From Nymphaea colorata (taxonomy: Eukaryota; Streptophyta; Magnoliopsida; Nymphaeales; Nymphaeaceae): DNA of 60,000 nt. The position numbers were made by a program, and so were the translations under genes. Positions 47,925-60,000 of the stretch are shown piece after piece. The first letter of the stretch is position 1, and every line of letters begins with the position of its first letter. A model generated the notes under the pieces. The model saw nothing but the letters and a program-made list of their open reading frames with translations. It was not told the DNA's origin and searched no databases. Location of the stretch: contig NC_045148.1 of the NCBI RefSeq assembly GCF_008831285.2, forward strand, positions 9,927,001 through 9,987,000, given 5' to 3'.

Positions 47925-50900
47925 ATGGACTCTCGCGGACGTTACACCTTCAAGCCTGCCCTGCGATGGAACCCGCGCGTTGAAGAGTACCTCGCTGGCG
48001 CCTACGGGAGCGACCATTTCGCCAGGATCTCTGATGCACTAACGTACGCATAGTTCTGGTTTCGATTCTTTCTTCTTCCGTTTATTTTCGTTGGATAATA
48101 TTGATTGGATCTTTTCCAACGGTTTTCCTTTTGAGAAATTGGATTTTAGGTGTTGAAGTTGGTTGCCAGGAATTTATGTGTGTTTGATAGTGAACAGATG
48201 GGACTGCGTTTAGTGAAAGTTTGATCGTTTGGTTGTCCTTGTTTTTGTTTGAAGAGGTTCACGTCTCATTTCTTTACTGCTGCTCGAAGAATTTTTGTCT
48301 AAATCGCTCTAATGGCATTAGGCTGTTCTGATTTCTTCTTGTTTCTTGAATTTCACGCTGTTGGAAACAGTGAAATCATGCTTCAGTGCTTCCTTTTCCG
48401 CCATTTCTTGGTTCTTCATTGTGATGATTGGTTGCCTGGTTCCTTTCAGCCGCCCTTCTTCTTATTCCTGTGTGCGGGTGAACACACTTAGATCCAGATG
48501 CGAATCTGTCATTGAGAGTCTGACATTATTGCTGCAAAGAACGGGGTCTGCGCAGAATAGTGATCACGGAAATGGGAAAGAGGCTGCTGGTAAAGTCGGT
48601 GTGAAAGAAAATTGTGAAGCTGTTGGTAAGCAGATGCAGAATAGGTTGCTGTTGGGATCATGTGGCGATAGGGTCACTGATTGCACAAGTTCAGGGATGC
48701 CGTACATATATCAGTGCACAGTGCCTGGATTAGAAAATGTTGTCATCGTTGAGGGCTCAGGACCACATGAGATAGATTATGGTGTTGAGGATGGCAGGCC
48801 TCCCAAGGAGGTGGTCGTCAGTCGGAAGTGTGCTGAGGCAGTTCTTCGAGGAGCTCATGTATGTCTCTCTAAATGATTTCTTTATGTTGTTTGCTGCATA
48901 TGCAGTAGAGAAATTTGCGGTGCGGTCCTTTGTTTGCTGTGTTGGTCGCATTATATTTTTGTAACTGCTGACTGTCGCAAATGGACTTTTTGTCAATTGG
49001 AGCTTGTTAAGCACGTGAAGTTTGGAAAAACCCTTTTCATGTATCTAGACCGTAACACGTTCGTATTGGACATGATGACATCTTTTTATTTCCGTCTGTC
49101 CTGTGGTAGCAGTAACAATTTTTACTGTTTCTTTTCAACTTAGTATGATGCTTTAGTAAATTAGTAGACCAAGCATGTTCGTGGGATATATATTGATTTG
49201 GCTTATCTATTATGCTGCTAGTCCTGTTTGTAGGTTTATGTTCCTGGAGTGATGGCTTGCAGCTCACATGTTGAGAAAGGAGATGCAGTTGCAGTTTCAG
49301 TTGCCGTGGAGCAGCATATTCCTGGTAGTGGCTTTGGTGTGGGAATGACACGTGGAACTGTTTTACAAGGGCTTACAACAGGTTAATGAGTTTATTTTTC
49401 TGTTTTAAGAAATCTCTTTGCATCTATATTTTGTGTTTTAACTGATACCTAGTGGCCATTTGACATGGCTTGTCGTAAAACCATTTTTCAGATCCACATT
49501 ACGACGAAAGATATGGACTCTACATTGGCCAAGGCGTAGCTTTAATGTCAAGGGCTGGTATTTTTAGGGCGGCTGAAGGGGTTGCTGTGGATGTGACAAA
49601 TAGAGTTTTCCAACTTCCCTCATTCTATGGTATAGCATCGTTTTTTCCCCTTCAATATAAATTTCACATTTGAAAATTTGACAGCCTCCATTGTTTGTTT
49701 CTTAATATAGATTGATAAATTTTTATATAACTATCACATGGTCAGTCTAAAATTGCTTTTGAATTATCTTTTCTGTTTGTTTACCTGTTAATTTAAATTA
49801 TGAATACATGAATGGAATAATCTAAGTTCTGGAAAGTGTTGAATACTTGAATGAGATTGTAATGCTAGATTCCATGAGAAAATTGGATATAATATATCTA
49901 GCATTGTAAGAAGTAAGAACCACAGCTGGCATGGTCGGAGGCTTATTTGATATTTCAAGAAAAAGATTCGTTCATATGCCATTTCATTCTGTGATTCCAT
50001 CTTAAGTCAATAAAAAAGTGAATCTCTTTTGCCTGACACCTTGGACAGTGTTATTCTAGCTTTTGCCTGGCTCCTTAGCATCACTTGGATGTACATATCC
50101 TTTTGAATTAGTTGTGCTACCTTAACTTGCCTTCTGGGTTCAATGGCCTTGCTTTTTGGATTTCCTATAGACAAGTTGCTTGTTGTATTCTTATGATTAC
50201 ATCTAATATTTTCCATATGTTTTTAACAGATGTCCTTGAGGGAGATATATTTCTTCAAAATCTACCCAGCATTGTCACTGCTCGTGTGCTAGGTATCTTG
50301 CTGACTCTGCTCCTTCTTGAGACCAATTATTGGGTTAATGAAGTGACATATTTCATGCTATAAAGTATAAGGTTTTACTTATCATCTGCATTTCCCTCAG
50401 TTCCTCTTTGTCTCTTTACATCCTCAAATATCCCTTTCTTATTTCTAACCCTCAGTCTGACCAATAAAGTACTGGCTGTACCATGGTAGGCAACTTAGTT
50501 ATGTTCTCTGTGTGCTGGCCTGAGTGAGCATTTTTTTAGATATCTAATCTAAACGCAAGCATCTGCTTGTCAAATATGTACTATTTTGGAGGAAAAAAAC
50601 TTTTCTGAAATAATCAATATGGATGTGTGCGCACGACAGAGAGCAGAGAGCAACCTCTTAGTTAATGGTGGTGGATGGCAGCAGTGATAATTATTGGGTG
50701 GATACGAGAGGGAGAGGGAAAGGGAGAGAAGGGTGGGAGGGGAGATGGGAAGCAGTGAAGGAGGATGACATGTAAGAAAAAGAATTAAAAAATAATCAGG
50801 AAGCAAGAGTGGATAGGTCTCTCTCTCTCTTTCTCTCCCTCTCTATCATTTTTGGCTTGTAAGATGATACTAGAGGGTTTTATTAAGAAATACTTAAAAT

Positions 50901-53416
50901 ATCAGACTAGATGTTGGATGTCATTTTGATAGGCATCATAATTGAAGAGTTTATCTACACACATAGTGATCATGTTGTTTTAGTGCTTAAGTTGGATTTT
51001 ACAAACTAAGAAAACTAAGTCCATGATTATTAAACCCTTACAAGGTTCAACTACACATTGAGAATTATGATATATCTTTCTAATCTTACATTTTAGAATG
51101 TAGAATCCATCTTTATGATCAGAATTTTGCTAACAGCAGCACATAAAGTTTTGGCATGCTGAATGACAGATTAAATAGATGGCACAAACTAAACCCTCTA
51201 CTCTGTGTGCGTGTGTGTGTAGGGAGGAATTAATCCTACATATGACAACTCTACTCTGTATACCCTACACACCAATTTATGAAAAGGAGAGTGTGATGCA
51301 CTGACATAGCCAGGCATGTCATAAACGGGCATGTAAAGTTTGAGCGATTGTAGCATGTAGCATGTGGGGTTGATTTGCTTGCTCTTTTTCTCTTTATATG
51401 TGTGTATGTGAGTGTGTGTTTCTTCGCCACAATATTTGGGAAATTTTCCTCCACTCTGTTGTGTTTTATGTGAACACATCTCAAGTGCATATTTCAAGAG
51501 AAAGCCAAAATCAGTTTAATGAGTCGAGATAAATCAGTTTAATGTGTCAAGGAGCATTGAAAGTGTAAACTATAAATATGAATTAAGAGTATGATCATGA
51601 CGAGAGAAAGCTCCATATCTAATTAGAAGTTAACCATTTGGAAAGTGATTATCAATTATCCCTGGTTGAGTGCTTGTAGAAACTTAAGGTTACTAATTAT
51701 CCAGAAGAAAAAGTGGAAAGTAAATACAGTTGGACCAAGCAAAGTCAATAAAGAAGTACATAAGGAAGAACAGGGATTCTAATTAATGATGGTGTGCTTT
51801 CTTCATGGATAGTTTCTAGTTAATGTTGCTATACTTCATTTTTCTCCTTACTTTAGTCATTAAATGTTATCAATCCTGATGCATGTATCAGCATGCATAT
51901 GCCTTTGGTATTCGCATCCTAATCATGATGTTTTTTGTTCTGGATCTACACCTGTATACTCTGACAATTTTATCTATAAAATCAAATCTCCTTGTGCTTA
52001 GGGTGAATTCTGTTTCCTCATATTAGATCCTCAACAAGGAGAGCAGATACTGGACATGTGTGCTGCTCCTGGTGGCAAGACGACTGCTATTGGCATACTT
52101 ATGAAAGACAAAGGAGAGCTGGTTGCAGTTGATAGATCTCATAATAAGGTAAGGCTTCATGCTTGGTCATGCTTGGTTCTGTCAATTTTCTAGGCTATGA
52201 TGGGATCTGAAACTAGGAACTATAAATTAGAAGGCTACTTTATGTGTCTCCACTATAAAGAAAAGAAACTTAATTGTTTATTGGCCTGACTCACTGACTG
52301 TTTGGTTTAGCTTTCACTTTTCAAAGGGAAAAATAGGCCCTTTTTGTTTCCTGCGCAACTCTTCATGCATAGTTTTATTCAAACATCAATTTATCTTGTT
52401 CATCTTTGTTTTGAGGTTTTTATTTGCCTGTTGTCTGCTTTTGTCTCATATGTAATGCTGGAATCAGTTTTAGTTTTCTCATCTTGCTTTTTCTCGATTA
52501 AAAAGAGACATTTTGACAATTGTCTCAGTTTCTGCATTCTTGCTTCCATTTTATCTTTTGATCATACTTGTGGCATATGGTGGTTTAAAGGATAAAAGTT
52601 AAAATACTTTTTGGCAAGGTAAAGGGGATGTTTGTCTTTTGTCACTTTCTGTATTTTTTTCCTTCTTGATTGTTTTATTTTTTTAGCATATGATACTTAT
52701 TTATAGGATGCTGATTGTACCTCTCTTCTGCTTGTATATGTTCGGCTGATTTTCCTGTTTGTGTATATAAAGTCCTCAAGGTTTCCCATTGCTTGTAAAA
52801 TTGTGAAAGTGCTAGAATAAAAACCAACATCTACTTGTATTATTTCCATGCTATATGTCCAATTTTTGTCATCAAATGTTTGTATCATAATTTTTTCTTC
52901 TTTTTTGTTAGAGTTGCTTTCCAGATGCTGTTATGACAAAAGAACACAAACTGGTTTACAGGTTCAGGAGATTCGCAACTTGGCTGCAGAGATGGGCTTA
53001 ACCTGTATAACTGCTTATAAGCTCGATGCCCTTAAAGCTGTTTGCCGTACACAGACATCTGTTGATCATGAAACTGCTGACGGCAGACTTCCTGAACTTG
53101 GCACAGAAGGAAAAAATATTGATGAGCAACAAAGGATTGATATGGGTTTGACTTGTAATGAAGCCGGTGTGTACTTTATTTTTCCTTGTTTGCTCTTCTC
53201 TGTTCTTGAATGGCATTCTGACTGATGATAGATGACCTTATTGTATACATGCGTTCTTATTTTGTTACAAACAGAGATGTACTTGCAACTGATTCTGAAT
53301 TTTCATAAGTTTTTAATAATTCTTTATCATAGTTTTAACATTTGTCTCGTAAATGGATACATAGACTTACTATGCTATATACTTTTGCCTTTCGTTTAGC
53401 AACTTTGCATTTATAG

Positions 53417-53450
<34 letters not shown>

Positions 53451-56400
53451 TATACATTTAAATAGCAACATTTTGTAGTTTTTTGTGATTGTTGATGTGA
53501 TCTAGTTGACTGATTGTTACCGTTTAAAATGACACATATTTGGAACGTTTTAAAATTTTATGTGATTTGTTGATGTTGTCTAGTTAACTGATCACTACTA
53601 TTTTATATTAAGAATCCAAAAAGGGTACTTACACCAGTAAAGCTGAAGCACGAAAGCACCTCAGAAGGTTGAGAAATGGGCCGGGGAGAAATCACTGCAA
53701 GGGTGGCAGGGTTGAAGTATCTAAAGGATTTAGTCCGAATAGCTTTGATCGTGTTCTTCTTGATGCTCCATGTTCTGCTCTGGGTTTGCGCCCTCGTCTT
53801 TTTGCTGGAGAAGTATGACTCCATCTGTCTCTCAATTTACATATATAGCACTTTTCTTATTTTATGGAAATATTCCTGGTCTAAGTAACAGTAGGTGATC
53901 TATGTTCTTCATATCTTCTTGGATATGTATCATTTTCATTCAATTTTTTACAAGCGTATTATTAGGGACCATGGATTTATTGATAGTGGATTCGTGGAAA
54001 CATGTTTGTTACCTGCTAATTAACAGTCACCGACTTCACCGTTGTTGGTTCTGGACTATTGAAGCATTAAAGATCTACGCTTGATGAACTTCTCTATCAT
54101 ATTTTAATCAAAGATTCAGAATATCTCATCTCCTGTACCTTAGTAGAAGGTGCATCTCTTCCATTGAATCTATGGAAGATGTGTATGGTATTTCTAATTT
54201 CTTAAGTTCTACAAGCATCGATTTTATATTAATTAAAGATTTTCAGTATTGTTTCAAATTTAAATTTTACACAAGGAACATTGAGTCTTAATGCAATGAA
54301 AGATAGGGAAGAATATTTTTTGGGCTGTGGACATTCCAAGTTTATTGATCAGGTTGTTTATTTGTTAAATAGTTTTCTTGCATCAAAGTGTGAGGTCACT
54401 TTTGGTGTCGGTTATCCTTTCACTTCATGTGGCTATTGAATGCACAGTATGATGTTTTTCCAGGAGCAAGCTGCATGGGCACGACTGGATAGTAACAAGC
54501 ATGAATTTAGGTTATAGTTATCCTATGTTGATTCGTTTGTGAATTGTTTATTAAATAGTTTGTTTGAATGAAAGAGTGGAGTCATCTTTGGACTTGATTT
54601 TTCTTTTTCACATCATGCAGTTATTTAAGTATGACATGTGCATGGGTGTTTCCCAGAAAAGAGGTGCATGGGTATGATTCTGGTATACACTTGTGAAGCA
54701 CTTATATATGCATCTATGTGCATGTTTGAACACATCATGTGTGTGCATGACCTGAACATATGTTCACCAAACTCACCAATGAGGTTAAAGTTTAAACTTT
54801 AAACTATGGATTACAATATAGTTTTACTAATAACAAAATTAGTTTGACTATTTATTTTCTGTCACATCCTTTTGACATAATTTAAACTATCTCTAACAAA
54901 TGCCAACAAGTTGTGCACATTTCATTTGTCCCCCTCTCAAACTTGAGATGTGATCGTGGTTCATCCTTCACTACCTAGGACAATTATGAGGAAAAAGATG
55001 CATTTGTTGGTTATATTCGTTCATATGCACAAGTTCTTTTGGTATTGGCAAGTTAATGGGGACAATGACAACATTTATGAGTGACAATAATGTTGAAATC
55101 TGTAATGTTCTTCTGATAGGTATAGGTGCAACTTCAAATGTATGTCCAACTCAAAATATTGGCCAACAAAGCATTTGCAAAGAACAACTTGGGTGCAGGG
55201 ATGCAGCTGCACATGCATCTTTCATTACCAAAAGGAAAATAATATTTTTAAGTTGTATATATTGGCATAAAAAATAAAATCAATTGTTTATGTCACTAAG
55301 CTAATGAATTTCTGACTTAGCAACACCAAACTCGAGCTCGAGTCAAGTCTAATGTGCATGTTGTAGTTGACTTCAAATAATCATAGTTGACAAATAAATT
55401 TGGTGAGGTGGAGCAGCATGAGACCCAGTCTGGGTATGACTAAGGGTGGGCATTGGGCCGGGCCGGCCCGTCCGGCGGTGAGCCCGGCCCGGGCCCGGCC
55501 CATTTGAATTTAAAAATTAATTTTTTAATTATAAAATAATTTTTTAAAATATAAAATATATTTAATAATACTAAATATATATTTTTAAAACAAAAAAATT
55601 AAAATATATATATTTTTAATGTAAACGGGCCGGGCCGGGCCGGCCCGTTGCCCAGGCCTAGGTATGACAAGGGTGCTGTGACCTCCTTAAATAGTTGGTG
55701 TTACTAGGACCAAACCAGAAGACAATCTGATGGGCAAATCAAAATATTTAGTTACTTTTTTAATCCTTACTTTCAGAATCCATTTCTTGGAATAAGAGGT
55801 GATAGAAGCTGTTCCTTCTAAGAAGATGGGTCGAATACTTTTAGCACTTGTTGTCTGAAATAGATGTGTATGGAAGTCATTACTCAGCTGAAGGACTGTC
55901 TCCTTTCAAAGTGGAGGTCTAACCAAACCAATCCACACATACAAATATTGATAAAATTAGCTTCAGTGCAATCTTTGGTCTCCTTTCACGTGAGAGAGTG
56001 TAACTTTCATTTGGCTTCCACTCGGGAACACTTATTTTTTGAATTTATTAATCAAATTAATTTGGGTTGGAGATCAACGAAAAATAAGAGGTATCTTTTG
56101 CTACTTGAGAGCACAGAATCTAACACTAATTTCCATTATTTATTGTTCCTTCTTGATAATTGCTAGAATTCCATTTAAAGTAGCACAGAATCTCTAACAG
56201 CATTCCACCTGGCAGAAAACGACTTGTTTTTTGTTATCTATGAATCATAAGTTGTCAACTATAGAGAAGCAACCGTTTCAATCTTCAAACAAAGTGGGTT
56301 GTAATAATTAGTAGACATGAATACAAGGATAGCTGTGGTTTGGAGTTTTCTGCATTTTGTGCATTGATGTTCTCTAGGGAATTTTGTGCATTTTATTCTG

Positions 56401-57659
56401 TATCTTTGATTTTCGCACTCCCCCTCTTTCTTATTTCTTGATGATGCTATTTATTTGCAGGAGACTCTTGAATCACTAAGAAACCATGGGAAGTACCAAA
56501 GACGGATGTTTGACCAAGCCGTTCAGCTGGTTCGGCCTGGTGGAGTTATTGTCTACTCAACGTAAGTTGACCATTGAATGGGATTCTCCTCATGATTTCT
56601 CTTTTCAATTTAATCTGAAGAATTTCCATTTGTATTTTGCCAAATACAATTTTGATGATCTGGTCATGTCCGTACACTGGAGACATGCTTGCTAAAATGG
56701 ATGTATTGTAAAATTTTTAAGGCGTGTCATAAGAAAGGGACAGTTTGTATGCGTTTGTACATCTCTCTGTGGAACATCATAAAACTTGTGTAGAAAGGGC
56801 AATATAAGTTAAAGAAGGTGCATATTATGGCGTTAGAACTTGGTAGTTTGAGGAAACTAATGAGAGACAAATTTAATAAAATAGAAGTTGCATGGGGTGT
56901 CAATGATTATAAAAACATAATAAAACATTATGTCTTTACTTTTCCAGGTTGACAATACTTAGTTGCCAAAAGCCAGAGGATTGACTCCTGATTCATCTGA
57001 GAGGACCTGGAGTGGAGCCCAAATCTTTTCTTTTCCCTTTCGTAGTTTATTCCATATATAGGGGAAAATGATGTCTCCAACAAGTCAGAAAATAACAGTT
57101 ATGGCATGTCTCTTACGGCTTACATGCATTTTAGTAAGTTTAATTCTCTGAGGTCACAGAAATATATTTGTCGCAAAGAGTTAAACCTTGTCAATCATGG
57201 TAGTGGTCATGTATTTGTGTATAAATTATATAGCTTAGTCCTGTTATATTCTTTCCTTTTCGTAATTTAAAATTTGATTAATTTGTATACTTTATTTATG
57301 TTCTAACACTAAAATTTAAGGTCTAACTTATCCAAGTTACTGAGTCAGCTTGCTGATCTGCAAGTTTAGTATTAGGTGATCTAAGTCTGAGTTACAAGTT
57401 TGCCAATTATGGTTTAAGTACCCTTCTTTGGAAACTGGAAAATTGTGTCTGCAATCGTTGTTCAAATGACTGTTCAGATGATAGGTTCCTATAGAATCAG
57501 GTCATAGATAAATTATGATAGTGATTGTATTTTGAAAAAACTGCTCATTGAGAAGAGAAAGCTGTATAGACTAGTAAGGGCAAAAAACGGTTGCAATACT
57601 TGGGGATCCTTTTAGAGGCTCCACATTGTTCTTGCAATATGTTTTAGATAATAGCTGGA

Positions 57660-57695
<36 letters not shown>

Positions 57696-58555
57696 GTGCA
57701 CAAGCAGTTTGAGCATGTTACTTTGTAAGTGCAATATAATTGATTGAAACTGGTTCCTATTTCTTAATTTAGGTGTACAATCAACCCTGGAGAGAATGAG
57801 GCAGTCGTACGTTATGCTCTGGATACATACAATTTTCTTTCCCTTATGCCACAGGTTTGTTTTCATGATACTATTATTTTTTATCTTTGGTTGGTACTTA
57901 TTGTGAATATCTTTTAGTAAACGCATGAAGTTGACTGATGTCGGTGTCCTATCCTATTTACTGATAAACAAAAATTTTTTTGAGCCTTAAAGCCTGCTTT
58001 TATGATATGGGAACCAGGTCAATTAATTGCAACCACTGTACAAGAGTGCAGCTCATGCATTTGTGCATACTTCCCATTTCTGCTATTAAAACTAACTTTC
58101 ACTGGGTCCAATGGATGAATACTAAGTTACTAACAGCATTTTCAGGCAATTAAGGATCTCTCAAAAGCAGGCACATGGTTTTGAAAACATTCAATACAAT
58201 TTAAAAAATTTTTGGTACATGATTTATCAATAGATCTTATTTGGAAATTAAATATTTAAAGTTATTCAACTTATAGCTGCTATCCACGACTAGCTTGTAG
58301 GACATTCAAATTCAAATCATGTTCATTTTTTACATTTTTCAGGAGCCATATATTGGGGGGCCAGGTATTGTTGGTCGGAGTGAACTATTAGATGGGGAAC
58401 ATCTTGAGTAAGCTATTTCTTCTCAGTAAACTTGCTTTAGCCTGATAAATATAATTTCAGTTCCTGTCTCTTTTTCCTGCTCTTAAATTGTAAATGGTTC
58501 TTAATTTTAGAACTGAACCATGAACTCAGTCCTTGATAGCGAAACACATGCAAGT

Positions 58556-58601
<46 letters not shown>

Positions 58602-59651
58602 AGAGAAAGAGGGAGAGAGTAAATCATGACCTCTACGGCCCTACCAATCCTAACAACCTGAGTTCCATCTCTGGTATACTAGATTTTGACTTCTACCAAC
58701 CTTAATTAACCTGGCTTTTGAATCTAGACTCAAAAGTTATTAGTTTCCCTAAACAGACATACACCGGCCATTATGTACAAATATAAAAGAAATATATGCA
58801 TTTGAATTAGAGTATAATAACCTTCAAATATGAACAGCTGAACCCATGGAAGACACCTACTCTGCTTTCCTTGGTCTGCACCCGACGCCAGCTTATCTGC
58901 AGAACCCATGTGCCATAGATTAAAACTTATATTAGAAAGGGTGGTATATAAAGACTAATGATACTTCAAGGATTTGTCTTTGTTCTCTCTCTCTCTCTCT
59001 CTCAATTTTTATTCTTTTTATGAACTTTTTCAACGTGAATACTTTTATTACGTTGTGATCCCTTTTAAGCCTGACTATTCCAGTTACTTTTTCCACATTG
59101 GCTGCACCTTCTTGCTTCGGTAAGAGGATCGGCGAGTCTTACGTGTGTCAAATGGTTTGGACCTGCATTGGGTCTAGATCTAACTGAGGAACTGCTATAC
59201 TGATAGTGAATTTCAACCTTGGTAAGACTATCGAGATCCAGGTTTGATACAGATTACATGGACCAGACCCAATTTGTACTTTATACTATAAGATATTTAC
59301 TATTTCTGTTCTTTTTCAGATCATAGTAACGCAACAAATACATATTAAACACTTCACCGTATTCCAATTAAAGTCTGTCGGCTTTACTTGTAGCTGTTTT
59401 GATTGTCGATTACTACATCAATTCAGTGCAGGAAATCTACATGGCTTCATTTGTTTTTAAAGCATTTCATATTCAGAATTTTTAGCGGTTGTTGCCATAT
59501 TGTCCGTTTTTATTACTAATGCATATGATTGCTCAGGGAATGGCTTCGACCTGGTGAAGAAACGTTGGTTCAGAGATTTGATCCATCCTCCCCACTTGAC
59601 ACTATAGGCTTCTTCATTGCCAAGTTCCATGTGGGACAGAAGGAGACCTGA
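47925..59651 (+). CDS. NSUN6-like RNA (cytosine-C5) methyltransferase
   Basis: Complete gene, 588 residues. Exons: 47925-48043, 48450-48858, 49234-49381, 49492-49629, 50230-50292, 52027-52148, 52962-53166, 53613-53812, 56461-56561, 57773-57854, 58343-58407, 59537-59651. All introns are GT-AG and the total (1767 nt) is in frame from ATG to TGA. NSUN6-type enzymes transfer a methyl group from S-adenosylmethionine to C5 of cytosine in RNA (tRNA in the known animal members). An N-terminal segment ([11 protein letters not shown]) leads to a PUA-type domain at about 137-265. The SAM-binding motif [12 protein letters not shown] lies at 301-312. Motif IV is DAPCSALG at 452-459 with Cys455. Motif VI is [12 protein letters not shown] from 500 with catalytic Cys503, next to an intron that splits the Thr502 codon. 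Two poorly conserved linkers lie at about 65-115 and 355-410. The plant target RNA is not inferable from sequence. Confidence 0.93.
50570..50850. repeat. Purine-rich low-complexity tract in intron 5
   Basis: GAGAG/GGGAG-rich stretch within the 1.7-kb intron 5 of the NSUN6-like gene, ending in a (TC)n run. A GTGTGTG/CACA-type stretch follows at about 51205-51430 in the same intron. Confidence 0.7.
55441..55660. mobile_element. hAT-type MITE with perfect 8-bp target duplication
   Basis: A 220-bp element inside intron 8 of the NSUN6-like gene. It starts TAAGGGTGGGCATTGGGCCG and ends in the reverse complement of TAGGCCTGGGCAACGGGCCG. The 8-bp sequence GGTATGAC flanks it on both sides (55433-55440 and 55661-55668), the length expected for hAT transposition. 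GGGCCGG-rich arms enclose an almost pure A/T core. No coding capacity. Confidence 0.85.
57660..57700. repeat. (TC)n microsatellite in intron 9
   Basis: About 20 TC units, upstream of exon 10 (57773) of the NSUN6-like gene. Confidence 0.9.
58559..58620. repeat. (TA)n-(GA)n microsatellite in intron 11
   Basis: About 19 TA units run into GAGAGAAAGAGGGAGAGAG, between exons 11 and 12 of the NSUN6-like gene. The Tyr-Ile frame across it is an artefact. Confidence 0.9.
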
Positions 59652-60000
59652 CCACAATTTTGTGAGGAAAAGACCAAGCCTGTCTGCTTCCATGGTTTAC
59701 GTTTCCTCAAGTATACATATAGCTTTCGGATGGAGGTGCAATCATCCCTGCATCTTCTTGGCATTTTGATGCCTCTTGCATTAATTTCTTCTATAGTTAT
59801 TCTTGATGTTTCTTTGTAATTTTGATATACTGAACCACACAGAAAGCTCCGATGGCATCTAGTCCAAAACCCCAAGCTTTCTCTGCTTGACAATTCTATC
59901 AAAGTTTTTGGCCGTTTTTATGCTGTTAGCAGGTTTGAACACGCCAAGGTTGCCCATAATCCAAACCCATCTAGAAACCTGATTCAGAACAGACTGTGAA
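59652..60000. other. 3' flank of the NSUN6-like gene
   Basis: Presumed 3' UTR, with T-rich stretches (GATGTTTCTTTGTAATTTTG at about 59804). No canonical AATAAA is evident and no new gene is recognised before the window ends. Confidence 0.45.

Overview
This is nuclear DNA from a land plant, almost certainly a flowering plant. Three things point there: genes with many GT-AG introns, two plant-specific gene types (a plastid MraY homologue and a CYP710A sterol desaturase), and AT-rich intergenic DNA full of (TA)n arrays, MITEs and TTTAGGG-type telomere motifs. The very GC-rich, intronless P450 gene set in AT-rich DNA is more usual for monocots or magnoliids than for eudicots. The species cannot be told from the sequence, and that lineage hint is weak.

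Layout. (1) 1-6039, plus strand: the last four exons of a plastid MraY-type translocase gene; its 5' part lies outside the window. (2) 6040-16769: intergenic, with a degenerate Ty1/copia fragment (about 7.85-8.50 kb, minus strand), a LINE-like zinc-knuckle remnant (about 12.87-13.26 kb) and small tandem duplications. (3) 16770-18233, minus strand: a complete intronless CYP710A (sterol C-22 desaturase) gene. (4) 18.6-43.0 kb: a 24-kb gene-poor stretch made of palindromic MITEs, a 3 x 95-bp tandem array, long (TA)n arrays embedded in a repeated 145-bp unit, hAT-like elements with GAGCTCGA-type or GGGCC-type arms, an interstitial telomere motif, and one orphan promoter-like region near 27.8 kb. 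(5) 43098-43616, plus strand: a small intronless gene for a very acidic, lysine-free protein of unknown function. (6) 43.6-47.7 kb: repeats. (7) 47925-59651, plus strand: a complete 12-exon gene for an NSUN6-like RNA cytosine-C5 methyltransferase (588 residues). One intron carries a hAT-type MITE with a perfect 8-bp target duplication.

The four genes do not form a pathway. MraY acts on plastid lipid-linked cell-wall precursors, CYP710A on membrane sterols in the ER, and the NSUN6-like enzyme on RNA. I found no operon-like or novel multi-gene system. The most unusual items are repeat structures and the lysine-free acidic protein.
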